Positions 27,359 to 37,673 of a stretch of 64,000 nt of DNA are shown piece after piece. Source of the stretch: an uncultured Erysipelotrichales bacterium (GTDB lineage Bacteria; Bacillota_I; Bacilli_A; Erysipelotrichales; Coprobacillaceae). Position 1 is the first letter of the stretch. Every line of letters starts with the position of its first letter. Where the stretch lies: assembly GCA_910579135.1 (NCBI GenBank), contig CAJTTM010000001.1, positions 1 through 64,000 of the forward strand. Direction: 5' to 3'. The translations under genes were made by a program, and so were the position numbers. The notes below the pieces were generated by a model that saw only the letters and a program-made list of their open reading frames with translations, did not search any database and was not told where the DNA came from.

Positions 27359-27847
27359 ATGAAAGTTGCTGTTATTATGGGTTCTACAAGTGATTTATCT
27401 AAAGTAGAATCAGCTATTGGAATTTTAAAAGATTATGGTGTTGAAGTGAGTGTGAGATGTTTATCAGCTCATCGTGCACATGAGGGACTAAGTTCTTTTA
27501 TTAAAGAAACTGAAACTGATGGTACTGAAGTGATTATTGCTGCTGCTGGTATGGCTGCTGCATTGCCAGGAGTTATTGCTTCTCAAACAATCTTACCTGT
27601 TATAGGTGTACCTATTAGTGGTTCTAATTTAGAAGGTATGGATGCTTTGTTATCGATTGTTCAAATGCCTTCTGGAATACCTGTTGCGACTGTTGCTATT
27701 AATGGAAGTAAGAATGCTGCTTATTTAGCACTTCAAATTATGGCAATATCTCATCAGGAAATTAAAGATAAACTATTAGCTTATCGTAAAGAAATGGAAG
27801 AAAGTGCAATGAAGGCTAATGAAGAAGTCATTGCAAAATATAAATAA
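27359..27847 (+). CDS. purE: Phosphoribosylaminoimidazole carboxylase, PurE
   Basis: A 162-residue protein of the PurE fold: [11 protein letters not shown] at the start, SAHRAHE in the CO2-binding loop, [14 protein letters not shown], and [17 protein letters not shown]. It converts AIR or N5-CAIR to CAIR. No purK lies in this window, so whether it works as N5-CAIR mutase (class I) or as direct AIR carboxylase (class II) is open. AAAGGAGAG precedes the ATG. Confidence 0.95.
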   Translation: MKVAVIMGSTSDLSKVESAIGILKDYGVEVSVRCLSAHRAHEGLSSFIKETETDGTEVIIAAAGMAAALPGVIASQTILPVIGVPISGSNLEGMDALLSIVQMPSGIPVATVAINGSKNAAYLALQIMAISHQEIKDKLLAYRKEMEESAMKANEEVIAKYK

Positions 27848-27858
27848 GGAGTATAGAT

Positions 27859-28884
27859 ATGGATTATAAAAAAGCTGGTGTAGATATTGAAGCTGGATAT
27901 AAATCAGTTGAATTGATGAAAAAGCATGTTAAAGAAACAATGAGACCTGAAGTATTAGGTGGTCTTGGAGGATTTGCTGGAGCATTTGATTTAAGTGCTA
28001 TTAAAAATATGGATGAGCCTGTGCTTTTATCTGGAACTGATGGTTGTGGAACAAAAGTCAAACTTGCTTTTGTGATGGACAAACATGACACAATTGGAAT
28101 TGATGCAGTTGCAATGTGTGTTAATGATATTGCATGTTCTGGAGGAGAACCACTTTTCTTCTTAGATTATATTGCATGTGGGAAGAATTATCCTGAAAAA
28201 ATTGCAACAATTGTGAGTGGTGTTGCTGAAGGATGTAAACAATCAGAATGTGCTTTAGTTGGTGGAGAAACAGCTGAGCATCCAGGACTTATGCCTGTAG
28301 ATGATTATGATCTTGCTGGATTTGCAGTAGGGGTTGTTGATAAAAAAGACATTATTAATGGTGAAGATATTAAACCTGGTGATGTTTTGGTAGGAATTGC
28401 TTCAAGTGGTGTTCATAGTAATGGATTCTCTCTTGTGAGAAAAGTATTTGAAATAACAAAAGAGTCATTAGATACATATTATGATGAATTAGGTAAAACA
28501 TTGGGAGAAGCTTTAATTGAACCTACAAGAATCTATGTCAAAGCATTGAAAAATGTAAAAAATGCTGGTGTAAAAGTTAAAGGATGCAGTCATATTACTG
28601 GTGGTGGATTCTTTGAAAATGTACCAAGAATGTTACCTGATGGAGTGAAAGCCATTATTCAAAAAGAGAGTTATAAAGTTCCTGCAATCTTTGATTTAAT
28701 TGCGAAAAATGGAAATATTGCTGAAGATATGATGTACAATACATTTAATATGGGATTAGGTATGGTTATTGCTTTAGATCCTCAAGATGTTGATAAAGCT
28801 ATGGCAGCAATTCAAGATGCTGGAGATACTTGTTATGTTGTAGGAAATATCGAAGCAGGAGATAAGGGAGTAGAATTATGCTAA
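27859..28884 (+). CDS. purM: Phosphoribosylformylglycinamidine cyclo-ligase
   Basis: A 341-residue AIR synthetase that closes the imidazole ring with ATP. Hallmarks are [41 protein letters not shown] and the C-terminal [22 protein letters not shown] precedes the ATG. Its 3' end overlaps the purN start by seven bases, indicating coupled translation. Confidence 0.97.
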   Translation: MDYKKAGVDIEAGYKSVELMKKHVKETMRPEVLGGLGGFAGAFDLSAIKNMDEPVLLSGTDGCGTKVKLAFVMDKHDTIGIDAVAMCVNDIACSGGEPLFFLDYIACGKNYPEKIATIVSGVAEGCKQSECALVGGETAEHPGLMPVDDYDLAGFAVGVVDKKDIINGEDIKPGDVLVGIASSGVHSNGFSLVRKVFEITKESLDTYYDELGKTLGEALIEPTRIYVKALKNVKNAGVKVKGCSHITGGGFFENVPRMLPDGVKAIIQKESYKVPAIFDLIAKNGNIAEDMMYNTFNMGLGMVIALDPQDVDKAMAAIQDAGDTCYVVGNIEAGDKGVELC

Positions 28885-29468
28885 AAGTTGCTGTTTTTGT
28901 ATCTGGAGGAGGAACTGATTTACAATCTATTATTGATGCATGTCAAAATCATGAAATTAATGCAGAGATTAAGTTAGTTGTTTCTTCAAGAAAAAAAGCA
29001 TATGGCTTAGAGCGTGCTAGAAAAGCTGGCATTAAAGCTGAATATATAAGAGATGATGAATTATTAATTCAACGCTTACAAGAAGAAGAGATTGAATTAA
29101 TTGTTTTGGCGGGATATTTAGCAATTGTGAGTGATCGATTGATTGAGTTATACCAAAATAGGATTATCAATATTCACCCTTCTTTAATTCCATCTTTTTG
29201 TGGTCCTGGTTTTTATGGATTACATGTGCATGAAGCTGCATTGAAAAGAGGAGTTAAGGTGAGTGGAGCAACTGTTCATTTTGTTTCTCCAGTTGTTGAT
29301 GGAGGGCCTATTATTTTACAAGAGGCTGTTGATATTTCTGATTTAAAGACTGCAGAAGATATACAAGCACGAATTTTAGAAATAGAACATCGTATTTTAC
29401 CTAAAGCGGTTGGTTTGTTTGCTGATAAAAAAATAAAAATTGAAAACGAAAGGGTTGAAATAATATGA
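28878..29468 (+). CDS. purN: Phosphoribosylglycinamide formyltransferase
   Basis: A 196-residue enzyme that formylates GAR using 10-formyl-THF. The N-terminal [13 protein letters not shown], the catalytic asparagine/histidine in [10 protein letters not shown], and SGATVHFV with D (VVDGGPII) are present. It overlaps purM, and its stop codon overlaps the purH ATG (ATGA). Confidence 0.97.
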   Translation: MLKVAVFVSGGGTDLQSIIDACQNHEINAEIKLVVSSRKKAYGLERARKAGIKAEYIRDDELLIQRLQEEEIELIVLAGYLAIVSDRLIELYQNRIINIHPSLIPSFCGPGFYGLHVHEAALKRGVKVSGATVHFVSPVVDGGPIILQEAVDISDLKTAEDIQARILEIEHRILPKAVGLFADKKIKIENERVEII

Positions 29469-30988
29469 GAAGAGCATTAGTTTCTGTGACAAATAAAGAT
29501 GGTGTTGTTGATTTTTGTAATGGTTTAGTGAAATTAGGTTTTGAAATTGTTTCTACTGGTGGAACATTAAATAAATTAAAAGAAGCTGGTATTAATGCTA
29601 TTGCTATTGATGATGTGACTGGTTTTCCAGAAATTTTAGATGGGAGAGTTAAAACTTTACATCCAAAAGTTCATGGTGGTTTATTATATAGAAGAGATGT
29701 TGAAGAACATGTCAAAACTGTTGAAGAAATGGGTATTCAACCTATTGATTTGGTTTGTGTTAATCTTTATGAATTTGAAAAAGCATTAAAAGCAGGTAAA
29801 CCAATGGCAGATATGATCGAAAATATTGATATTGGTGGACCTTCAATGATTAGAAGTGCTGCTAAAAACTTTAAAGATGTCTTAATTGTTACTGATCCAA
29901 GTGATTATAATAGTGTATTAGAAGCTATTAAAAATCATACAGATGACTATGATTTTAGATTAAATCTTGCATATAAAGCATTTAGTACAACAGGAGCATA
30001 TGATGCTATGATTTCTCGTTATTTTGCAGATGTTGTAGGAGATAATTTCCCAGATACTTTAAATATTTCTTTAAAGAAAGTAGAACATTTACGTTATGGA
30101 GAAAACTCTCAACAAGCTGCTAATAAGTATGAAGATGCTTATGTTCAACAATCATTATTAGATTATGAACAATTGCATGGAAAAGAAATTTCATTTAATA
30201 ATGTGAATGATTTATATGGAGCTGTTGCAGTCGTTAGAGAATTTAAAGATCAAATTGTGACTGCTGCTATTAAACACTCTACACCTTGTGGAGTGGCTAT
30301 TGGAAGCACTGGTTATGAATCATATATGAAAGCTTATGAAGCTGATCCTCAATCTATTTTTGGAGGAATTGTTGCTGTTAATTACAAAGTAGATAAAGCA
30401 ACTGCTGAAGAAATGCACAAGATTTTCTTAGAAATTGTTGCTGCCCCTGACTTTGATGAAGATGCTTTAGAGGTTTTAAAGAAAAAGAAAAATTTACGTA
30501 TCTTAAAATTAAAGAATTTAGATGCAAGAGATGCAAAATATGATATTAAGTATCTTGAAGGAAAAGTTTTAGTTCAAGAATTAAATACAAAAATGATTGA
30601 TGAAATGAAAGTTGTTACAAATGCTCAACCTACCCAAGCTCAATTAGATGATATGGAATTTGGTATGAAAGTTGTGAAATATGTTAAATCAAATGCTATT
30701 TGTATTGTTAAAAATGGTGTCACTTTAGCTATTGGTGGTGGACAAACATCACGTGTATGGGCATTAGAAAATGCTATTCATAACAATCCTGATAAAGATT
30801 TCAAAGATGCTGTTTTAGCTTCAGATGCATTCTTCCCATTTAATGATTGTGCACAAGTTGCTATTGATGCAGGAATTACAGCTATTGTGCAACCAGGTGG
30901 AAGTGTTAGAGATCAGGATTCAATAGATTTATGTAATGAACATGATGTACCTATGGTCTTTAGTGGGTATAGACATTTTAGACATTAG
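29465..30988 (+). CDS. purH: Bifunctional AICAR transformylase/IMP cyclohydrolase
   Basis: A 507-residue two-domain enzyme for the last two steps to IMP. N-terminal IMP cyclohydrolase: STGGTLNKLKEAGI, GRVKTLHPKVHGGLL. C-terminal transformylase: YGENSQQ, KHSTPCG, and the end PGGSVRDQDSI ... VFSGYRHFRH. It consumes ZMP (AICAR), which ties directly to the riboswitch at the head of the operon. It overlaps purN by four bases. Confidence 0.97.
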   Translation: MRRALVSVTNKDGVVDFCNGLVKLGFEIVSTGGTLNKLKEAGINAIAIDDVTGFPEILDGRVKTLHPKVHGGLLYRRDVEEHVKTVEEMGIQPIDLVCVNLYEFEKALKAGKPMADMIENIDIGGPSMIRSAAKNFKDVLIVTDPSDYNSVLEAIKNHTDDYDFRLNLAYKAFSTTGAYDAMISRYFADVVGDNFPDTLNISLKKVEHLRYGENSQQAANKYEDAYVQQSLLDYEQLHGKEISFNNVNDLYGAVAVVREFKDQIVTAAIKHSTPCGVAIGSTGYESYMKAYEADPQSIFGGIVAVNYKVDKATAEEMHKIFLEIVAAPDFDEDALEVLKKKKNLRILKLKNLDARDAKYDIKYLEGKVLVQELNTKMIDEMKVVTNAQPTQAQLDDMEFGMKVVKYVKSNAICIVKNGVTLAIGGGQTSRVWALENAIHNNPDKDFKDAVLASDAFFPFNDCAQVAIDAGITAIVQPGGSVRDQDSIDLCNEHDVPMVFSGYRHFRH

Positions 30989-30998
30989 GAGGATAAAA

Positions 30999-32252
30999 GT
31001 GAAAGTACTAGTAATTGGTAGTGGTGGTCGTGAACATGCGATTGCTTATGCATTAAATAAAAGTTCTAAAGTTGATGAAATTCATGCTATTCCTGGAAAT
31101 CCTGGAATAGCTGAATTTGGAACATGTCATTTAGGTAGTGTTGAAGATTTAGATGGTATTTTACGTTTTGTGGAAGAAAATCATATTGATTTTACTGTTA
31201 TTGGTCCAGAAGTTCCTTTATGTATGGGATTAGCTGATTTATTAGAAGAACATGGACATAAAGTTTTTGGTCCTAGAAAGTTTGCTGCAACCTTAGAAGG
31301 AAGTAAAGCATTTTCTAAGGATTTTATGGCTAGACATCATATTCCTACAGCAGCTTATAAAGAAGTCAATTCATATCAAGAAGCTATTGATGCTTTAAAA
31401 GGTTTTGATTATCCAGTTGTTGTAAAAGCTGATGGATTAGCAGCTGGAAAAGGTGTTGTGATTTGTGAAGATGAACAAATGGCTAAAGATACTCTTAAGG
31501 AAATGATGATAGAAGGTAGCCTTGATGGTGCTGGAAGTAAAGTTGTATTAGAAGAGTTTTTAACTGGTTTTGAATGTTCATTGCTTTGCTTTACTGATGG
31601 AAAAACAATTGTTCCAATGGTTAGTGCAAAGGATCATAAACAGGTTTATGATGGAAATAAAGGTCCTAATACTGGTGGTATGGGAACTGTTTCACCAAAT
31701 CCATTTATGCCTAGTGGTATGGATGAAGTGATGAAAAAGGATATTCTTGATCCATTTATAGCTGGTTTGAAAGCTGATGGTATGGATTATAGGGGTGTTG
31801 TTTTCATTGGTTTAATGATTGAAAATAATAAAGCAAAAGTTCTTGAGTTTAATGTGCGTTTTGGAGATCCTGAAATACAATCTATCTTACTTCGTTTAGA
31901 TAGTGATTTATTTGATATTATGTATGCTGTATCTACAAGTACATTAGATCAAGTGGAAGTGAAATGGAAAGATGAACATGTTGCATGTTTGGTTCTTGCA
32001 AGTGGAGGATATCCTGGAAGTTATGAAAAGGGTAAAGTCATTACAGGCTTAAAAGATGTTGATGAAGATATTGTTATTTTCCATGCTGGAACTGCATTCA
32101 AGGATGATCAAGTTGTCACAAGTGGGGGTCGTGTATTAAATATATGCGCATTAGGTTCTTCATTAGAAGAAACAAGAGAAAAGGTTTATAAGGCTGCTGA
32201 TGTGATTGATTTTGATGGTAAATATTATCGAAAAGACATTGGTTTAATGTAA
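30999..32252 (+). CDS. purD: Phosphoribosylamine-glycine ligase
   Basis: A 417-residue ATP-grasp enzyme forming GAR. It starts MKVLVIGSGGREHA at the GTG at 30999, where TTAGGAGGATAAAA gives a strong ribosome binding site ten bases after the purH stop codon. ATP-grasp features are VVKADGLAAGKGV, PNTGGMG and EFNVRFGDPE. An upstream in-frame ATG inside purH is rejected because the family starts at this GTG. Confidence 0.97.
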   Translation: MKVLVIGSGGREHAIAYALNKSSKVDEIHAIPGNPGIAEFGTCHLGSVEDLDGILRFVEENHIDFTVIGPEVPLCMGLADLLEEHGHKVFGPRKFAATLEGSKAFSKDFMARHHIPTAAYKEVNSYQEAIDALKGFDYPVVVKADGLAAGKGVVICEDEQMAKDTLKEMMIEGSLDGAGSKVVLEEFLTGFECSLLCFTDGKTIVPMVSAKDHKQVYDGNKGPNTGGMGTVSPNPFMPSGMDEVMKKDILDPFIAGLKADGMDYRGVVFIGLMIENNKAKVLEFNVRFGDPEIQSILLRLDSDLFDIMYAVSTSTLDQVEVKWKDEHVACLVLASGGYPGSYEKGKVITGLKDVDEDIVIFHAGTAFKDDQVVTSGGRVLNICALGSSLEETREKVYKAADVIDFDGKYYRKDIGLM

Positions 32253-32263
32253 GAGGTGAAAAG

Positions 32264-35200
32264 ATGAGTCGAGTTTATCGTATATATGTAGAAAAAAGAA
32301 AAGATTATGCTGTTGAGGCTGATGAAATCTTAAGTAATTTAAAAACACAATTAAAAATGGATGCATTAGAAGCTTTAAGTGTTGTGAATCGTTATGATGT
32401 TCAAGGTGTATCTGAAGACGTATTGAATCAAGGTATTCCAACAATTTTAAGTGAACCTATGGTGGATGATATTTATAAAGAAGATTATCCTGTAAATGAT
32501 GAGAAAGTGTTTGCGATTGAATTTTTACCTGGTCAATATGATCAAAGAGCAGATGCTTGTGAACAATGTTTTCAATTATTAACTGGTGAAAAGAATGTTA
32601 AAGTGAAATGTGCAAAATTAATTGTTTTAAAAGGTCAATTAAATGACGAAGATGTGAAACGTGTGCAAAATTATTTAATTAATCCAGTAGATCAAAGATT
32701 AGCATCTTTAGAAAAAGTTGATGATTTAGCAGATGCTGATGTCCATATTAATCCTGTACCAGTTATTGAAGGATTTATTGATTTTAGTGATAATGAATTA
32801 AAGCAATACATCAATGATAATGGTATGGCAATGAATTATGATGATTTAAAAGTCACACAAGATTATTTTAAAAATGAAGAAAAAAGAGATCCTACTGAAA
32901 CAGAATTAAAAGTTTTAGATACATATTGGTCTGATCATTGTCGTCATACAACATTTGCGACAATTATTACAGATTTAGATATTGAAAGTGGAGCTTTTAA
33001 AGAAATATTAGAAAAAGATATTGAAGATTATAAAACATCAAGACATCTTGTTTATGGTATTGATACAAAAAGACCATTAACATTAATGGATTTAGCAACT
33101 ATTTCCATGAAAGAATTAAGAAAGACTGGATATTTAGATGATTTAGAAGTTTCTGAGGAAATCAATGCTTGTTCAGTTGAATTAAAAATACATACAACAG
33201 ATGGTGATGAAGATTGGTTATTGATGTTTAAAAATGAAACACATAACCATCCAACAGAAATTGAACCATTTGGTGGTGCTGCAACATGTTTGGGTGGAGC
33301 TATTCGTGATCCATTGTCTGGTAGAGCATATGTTTATCAATCAATGCGTATTACTGGGGCAGGAGATCCTAGAAAATCATTAGATGAAACTTTAAAAGGA
33401 AAGCTTCCTCAACGTAAGATTTGTCAAGAAGCTGCACATGGCTTTTCAAGTTACGGAAATCAAATTGGTTTAACAACTGGTTATGTCCATGAAGTTTATG
33501 ATGATGGATATATTGCAAAACGTATGGAGGTAGGAGCTGTTGTGGCTGCTGCACCAAAAGAACAAGTCAACCGTTTAGAACCATTAAAAGATCATATTGT
33601 TTTATTAATTGGTGGAAGAACAGGTAGAGATGGTATTGGTGGAGCAACTGGTTCATCTAAGTCTCATGAATTAAAAACAACAACAACTGCTGGTGCTGAA
33701 GTTCAAAAAGGGAATCCAGTAGAAGAAAGAAAAATTCAAAGATTGTTTAGAAATAAAGCTGTATCTGAAAAGATTGTTCGTTGTAATGACTTTGGAGCAG
33801 GTGGAGTCTGTGTCGCTGTTGGTGAATTAGCTCCTGGATTAAATATTAATTTAGATGCTGTTTTAAAGAAATATGAAGGTTTAACTGGAACAGAATTAGC
33901 TATTTCTGAATCACAAGAACGTATGGCTATTGTCATTGATGAAAAAGATGAAACTTTTATTAAACAAGCTTGTATTGATGAAAACTTAGAAGTTGTAAGG
34001 GTTGCAACTGTAACTGATAATAATCGTTTAACTATGCATTATTTAGGTCAAACTGTTGTAGATATTGATAGAGCATTTTTAGATAAAAATGGTGCTTCTC
34101 GTTATCAAGATATCAAAGTGAAGTTACCTGATTTTACTTCTACACCATTTGATGAAGTTCAACAAAGTTCATTTGTTGAAACTTCAAAAGAAGTTTTAAG
34201 TCGTTTATCTGTTTGTGGACAAAAAGGATTGGTTGAGAGATTTGATTCTTCTATTGGAAATGGAACTGTTTTATCACCATTTGGTGGGAAAACATTAAGA
34301 ACAGAAACAGAAGGTATGGCTGCTTTAATTCCTGTTTTAGGAAAAGAAACAACAACTTGTTCATTAATGAGTTATGGTTATAGTCCACTTATTTCTAAAT
34401 GGTCTCCATATCATGGAGCAATGTATGCTATTGTTGAATCAGTAGCTAAGATTGTTGCTATGGGTGGAAATTATCATACAATTCGTTTCTCATTCCAAGA
34501 ATATTTTGAAAAATTATTAGATGTTCCTAGTAAATGGGGAAAACCATTTGCTGCATTACTTGGAGCTTATAGAGTTCAATCTGAGTTAAAGTTACCATCA
34601 ATTGGTGGTAAAGATTCTATGTCTGGATCATTTGAAGATTTAGATGTCCCTCCAACATTAGTTTCATTTGCGATTACTGGAGCTGAAGTTAATGATGTTG
34701 TGACACCAGAATTAAAAGCTAAAGATCATACATTAGTTGAAGTGATGTTACCTAAAGATCAATTCCATATTTATAATTTTGATACATTAAAGAAACAATA
34801 TGATGCTATTATGGAATTAATGAAAAATAATAAAGTTTATAGTGCTTATACTATTAAAGATGGTGGAGTTATTGAAGCTGTTTATAAGATGGCATTTGGA
34901 AATGCCATTGGTATTGAGTTAAATAATGATTTAACTCTTGAATCAATGATAGAAAAGAATTATGGAAATATCATTTTAGAAGTAGAAAATGATGATGTTG
35001 TAACATTAGAGAATACAAGAGTCATTGGTCATACTAATGATACAAATCGTATTTCTTATCATAATGAATCATTGTCATTAGATGAAGCTTATGATGTTTA
35101 TGAATCAGTTTTAGAAGATGTTTATCCTACAAAAGAAAAAGCACCTACTACTGATATGATTGTTAAAGATTGTCATGAAAGACCAACTTTGTATGCATCA

Positions 35201-36019
35201 AAAGTTTATGATGAAGTGAAAGTTGTTATTCCTGTATTCCCAGGAACGAACTGTGAATATGATTCAAAGAGAGCTTTTGAGAAAGCTGGAGCAACAGTAG
35301 AACTTATATTAATTAGAAATAAAACTGAAGAAGATATTAAGAAATCTGTTGATGAGTTAGAAAAGGCAATTAGAAAAGCTCAAATTGTGATGTTACCTGG
35401 TGGATTTAGTGCAGGTGATGAACCAGAAGGTTCTGGTAAATTTATAGCAACAGTTTTAAGAAATCCTAAGCTAAAAGATGCTATTAGTGATTTATTAGAT
35501 AATCGTGAAGGGTTGATGATTGGTATTTGTAATGGATTCCAAGCATTAGTGAAATTAGGATTATTACCATATGGAAAGATCAAAGATATGGATAAAGATG
35601 ATCCAACTTTAACTTTCAATACAATTGGACGCCATTTATCACAGATGGTAGAAACAAGAATTGCTTCTGTTAAATCTCCATGGTTAGCTAATGTTCAAGT
35701 TGGTGATATTCATACAATTCCAATTAGTCATGGTGAAGGAAGATTTGTTGCACCAAAAGAGGTTATTGAAAAGTTATTTGAAAATGGACAAGTCTTTACA
35801 CAATATGTTGATGCTCAAGGTCAACCAACTATGGAATCTCCATATAATCCAAATGGGTCTATGATGGCTATAGAAGGTATTGTTTCTTTAGATGGTAGAG
35901 TTATTGGAAAAATGGGACATAGTGAACGTCAAGGTCAAAATAGAAATAAGAACATCTATGGAGAGATGGATCAGTTATTATTTGAAGCTGGCGTAAAATA
36001 TTTTAAAGGTGGAAAATAG
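32264..36019 (+). CDS. purL: Phosphoribosylformylglycinamidine synthase, single chain
   Basis: A 1251-residue enzyme that carries the synthetase and the glutamine amidotransferase on one chain, so no purS or purQ is needed. The N-terminal PurS-like domain comes first, then YWSDHCRHTTF and FKNETHNHPTEIEPFGGAATC. The C-terminal class I amidotransferase has FPGTNCEYDSKRAFEKAG, GICNGFQAL with the nucleophile cysteine, and ISHGEGRF. Similar single-chain versions are found in clostridia and Erysipelotrichia. AAGAGGTG precedes the ATG. Confidence 0.97.
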   Translation: MSRVYRIYVEKRKDYAVEADEILSNLKTQLKMDALEALSVVNRYDVQGVSEDVLNQGIPTILSEPMVDDIYKEDYPVNDEKVFAIEFLPGQYDQRADACEQCFQLLTGEKNVKVKCAKLIVLKGQLNDEDVKRVQNYLINPVDQRLASLEKVDDLADADVHINPVPVIEGFIDFSDNELKQYINDNGMAMNYDDLKVTQDYFKNEEKRDPTETELKVLDTYWSDHCRHTTFATIITDLDIESGAFKEILEKDIEDYKTSRHLVYGIDTKRPLTLMDLATISMKELRKTGYLDDLEVSEEINACSVELKIHTTDGDEDWLLMFKNETHNHPTEIEPFGGAATCLGGAIRDPLSGRAYVYQSMRITGAGDPRKSLDETLKGKLPQRKICQEAAHGFSSYGNQIGLTTGYVHEVYDDGYIAKRMEVGAVVAAAPKEQVNRLEPLKDHIVLLIGGRTGRDGIGGATGSSKSHELKTTTTAGAEVQKGNPVEERKIQRLFRNKAVSEKIVRCNDFGAGGVCVAVGELAPGLNINLDAVLKKYEGLTGTELAISESQERMAIVIDEKDETFIKQACIDENLEVVRVATVTDNNRLTMHYLGQTVVDIDRAFLDKNGASRYQDIKVKLPDFTSTPFDEVQQSSFVETSKEVLSRLSVCGQKGLVERFDSSIGNGTVLSPFGGKTLRTETEGMAALIPVLGKETTTCSLMSYGYSPLISKWSPYHGAMYAIVESVAKIVAMGGNYHTIRFSFQEYFEKLLDVPSKWGKPFAALLGAYRVQSELKLPSIGGKDSMSGSFEDLDVPPTLVSFAITGAEVNDVVTPELKAKDHTLVEVMLPKDQFHIYNFDTLKKQYDAIMELMKNNKVYSAYTIKDGGVIEAVYKMAFGNAIGIELNNDLTLESMIEKNYGNIILEVENDDVVTLENTRVIGHTNDTNRISYHNESLSLDEAYDVYESVLEDVYPTKEKAPTTDMIVKDCHERPTLYASKVYDEVKVVIPVFPGTNCEYDSKRAFEKAGATVELILIRNKTEEDIKKSVDELEKAIRKAQIVMLPGGFSAGDEPEGSGKFIATVLRNPKLKDAISDLLDNREGLMIGICNGFQALVKLGLLPYGKIKDMDKDDPTLTFNTIGRHLSQMVETRIASVKSPWLANVQVGDIHTIPISHGEGRFVAPKEVIEKLFENGQVFTQYVDAQGQPTMESPYNPNGSMMAIEGIVSLDGRVIGKMGHSERQGQNRNKNIYGEMDQLLFEAGVKYFKGGK

Positions 36020-36020
36020 A

Positions 36021-37403
36021 ATGGAAAATCAAGAGTTTGAAAGTTTAACACTTTGTCCATTAGATGGACGTTATTCTGGTATTAAAGATGCATTGGGAGA
36101 ATATTTTTCTGAATATGCATTAGTTAAATATAGAGTTTTTGTTGAAATTCAATGGTTGAAATTTCTAATTGAAAATATTGATAGTGATATTTTAGCAAAA
36201 TTTAATAAAGATGATATGAATAAAATTGAATCTATTTCTAAAGATTTTAATTATGATTCATTTAAAGCTATTAAAGATATTGAAACAACAACACGTCATG
36301 ATGTCAAAGCAGTAGAATATTTTATTGGAAATACTCTTAAAACAATGGGATATGACTACTTAATTAGCTTTGTCCATATTGGATGTACTTCAGAAGATAT
36401 TAACAATACATCTTATGCATGTATGCTTAAATATGGACTTCAAGATGTATGGGTGCCTAAAGCTAAAGAATTTGCTGATATTATCAACAAATGGGCGCTA
36501 AAACATAAAGATGATGTAATGTTAGCTCATACTCATGGGCAACCTGCAACTCCAACAACAATTGGTAAAGAATTTAAAGTTTATGCATATCGTTTTATGT
36601 CAAGTATTGAAAATGTTGAAAATGTTCAAATTAAAGCTAAGTTTAATGGAGCAACTGGAAACTACAGTGCTATTTTAACTGCTTTTCCTAATGTGGATTG
36701 GCAAGTTATGGCTAAAAAGTTTGTAGAAGAATATCTAGGACTAACTTTTAATCCATTAACAACACAAATAGAAAGTCATGATTATACTTGTCATATTTTA
36801 GACGGAATTCGTCATTTCAATAATGTATTGGTTGATTTTGATGTGGATATGTGGCTATATATTTCTATGGAATACTTTAAACAAATTCCTGTTAAAGGTG
36901 AAGTTGGAAGTAGTACAATGCCTCATAAAGTGAATCCAATTCGTTTTGAAAATAGTGAAGCTAATGTTGATATGTCTAATCATATTTGTGTGGCATTATC
37001 TAATAAACTCCCTAAATCACGTATGCAAAGAGATTTATCAGATTCTTCTTCACAAAGAAATTTAGGACTTGCATTTGGATATTCATTACAAGCTATTAAT
37101 GAAACTATGAATGGCTTGGCAAAATGTGTTGTAAATAAAGATAAATTAGCAGCAGATTTAAATGAAAAATGGGAAGTTCTTGCAGAACCAATTCAAACAA
37201 TGTTAAGAAAATATGGTGTACCAGATGCTTATGATACATTAAAAGCTCTAACAAGAGGAAAGAATATATCTAAAGAAGATATTTTAGAATTTGCAGAGAG
37301 TTTAGAAATGTTATCTGATGAAGATCGTGCAACATTAGTCAATATGACTCCAGCATCTTATATTGGTTTAGCAGATAAACTAGCAGATTTAAAATTAAAA
37401 TAA
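36021..37403 (+). CDS. purB: Adenylosuccinate lyase
   Basis: A 460-residue member of the fumarase/aspartase superfamily that releases fumarate from SAICAR and adenylosuccinate. Motifs: TTRHDVKAVEYF, GCTSEDINNTSYA, and the signature GEVGSSTMPHKVNPIRFE. The ATG at 36021 is preferred, one base after the purL stop codon with AAAGGTGG eight bases upstream. It is the last gene of the operon. purC and purF are not in this window. Confidence 0.96.
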   Translation: MENQEFESLTLCPLDGRYSGIKDALGEYFSEYALVKYRVFVEIQWLKFLIENIDSDILAKFNKDDMNKIESISKDFNYDSFKAIKDIETTTRHDVKAVEYFIGNTLKTMGYDYLISFVHIGCTSEDINNTSYACMLKYGLQDVWVPKAKEFADIINKWALKHKDDVMLAHTHGQPATPTTIGKEFKVYAYRFMSSIENVENVQIKAKFNGATGNYSAILTAFPNVDWQVMAKKFVEEYLGLTFNPLTTQIESHDYTCHILDGIRHFNNVLVDFDVDMWLYISMEYFKQIPVKGEVGSSTMPHKVNPIRFENSEANVDMSNHICVALSNKLPKSRMQRDLSDSSSQRNLGLAFGYSLQAINETMNGLAKCVVNKDKLAADLNEKWEVLAEPIQTMLRKYGVPDAYDTLKALTRGKNISKEDILEFAESLEMLSDEDRATLVNMTPASYIGLADKLADLKLK

Positions 37404-37412
37404 TTAAATAAA

Positions 37413-37446
37413 AGGTGATTTACTAACAAGTAAATCATCTTTTTTT
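37413..37446 (+). terminator. Terminator of the purine operon
   Basis: AGGTGATTTAC pairs with GTAAATCATCT (one wobble) and is followed by seven T. Confidence 0.9.
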
Positions 37447-37476
37447 ATACATTTTTAGTTCTTTTTCAATTTTTTG

Positions 37477-37510
37477 GTGTTAAAAATGACATTAAACGTG
37501 CTAAAAATGA
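37477..37510 (+). promoter_or_regulatory. Direct-repeat operator, candidate LytTR response-regulator site
   Basis: GTGTTAAAAATGA at 37477-37489 and GTGCTAAAAATGA at 37498-37510, identical at 12 of 13 positions and spaced exactly 21 bases. A TATAAT at 37551-37556 has no recognisable -35 at the right distance. LytTR regulators of the AgrA/ComE class bind two direct repeats about 21 bases apart just upstream of such weak promoters. Confidence 0.6.
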
Positions 37511-37673
37511 ACGATAACGAAATATGGCTTTTTATATGTCGAAAAAATGATATAATTGAAACTATCCATGTAAAAGATTTAATAACAACTATTATTTTGT
37601 TTTAAGGTTATTGATGTACATGAATATATTTCATGGGATTTAAAGATAGATGAAGAGAGGGGAAAATGATGAT

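Noticed and set aside
37450-37640. Possible riboswitch between purB and the sensor gene
   Set aside because: Apart from the purine terminator and the direct repeats no stem-loop set matches a known class.
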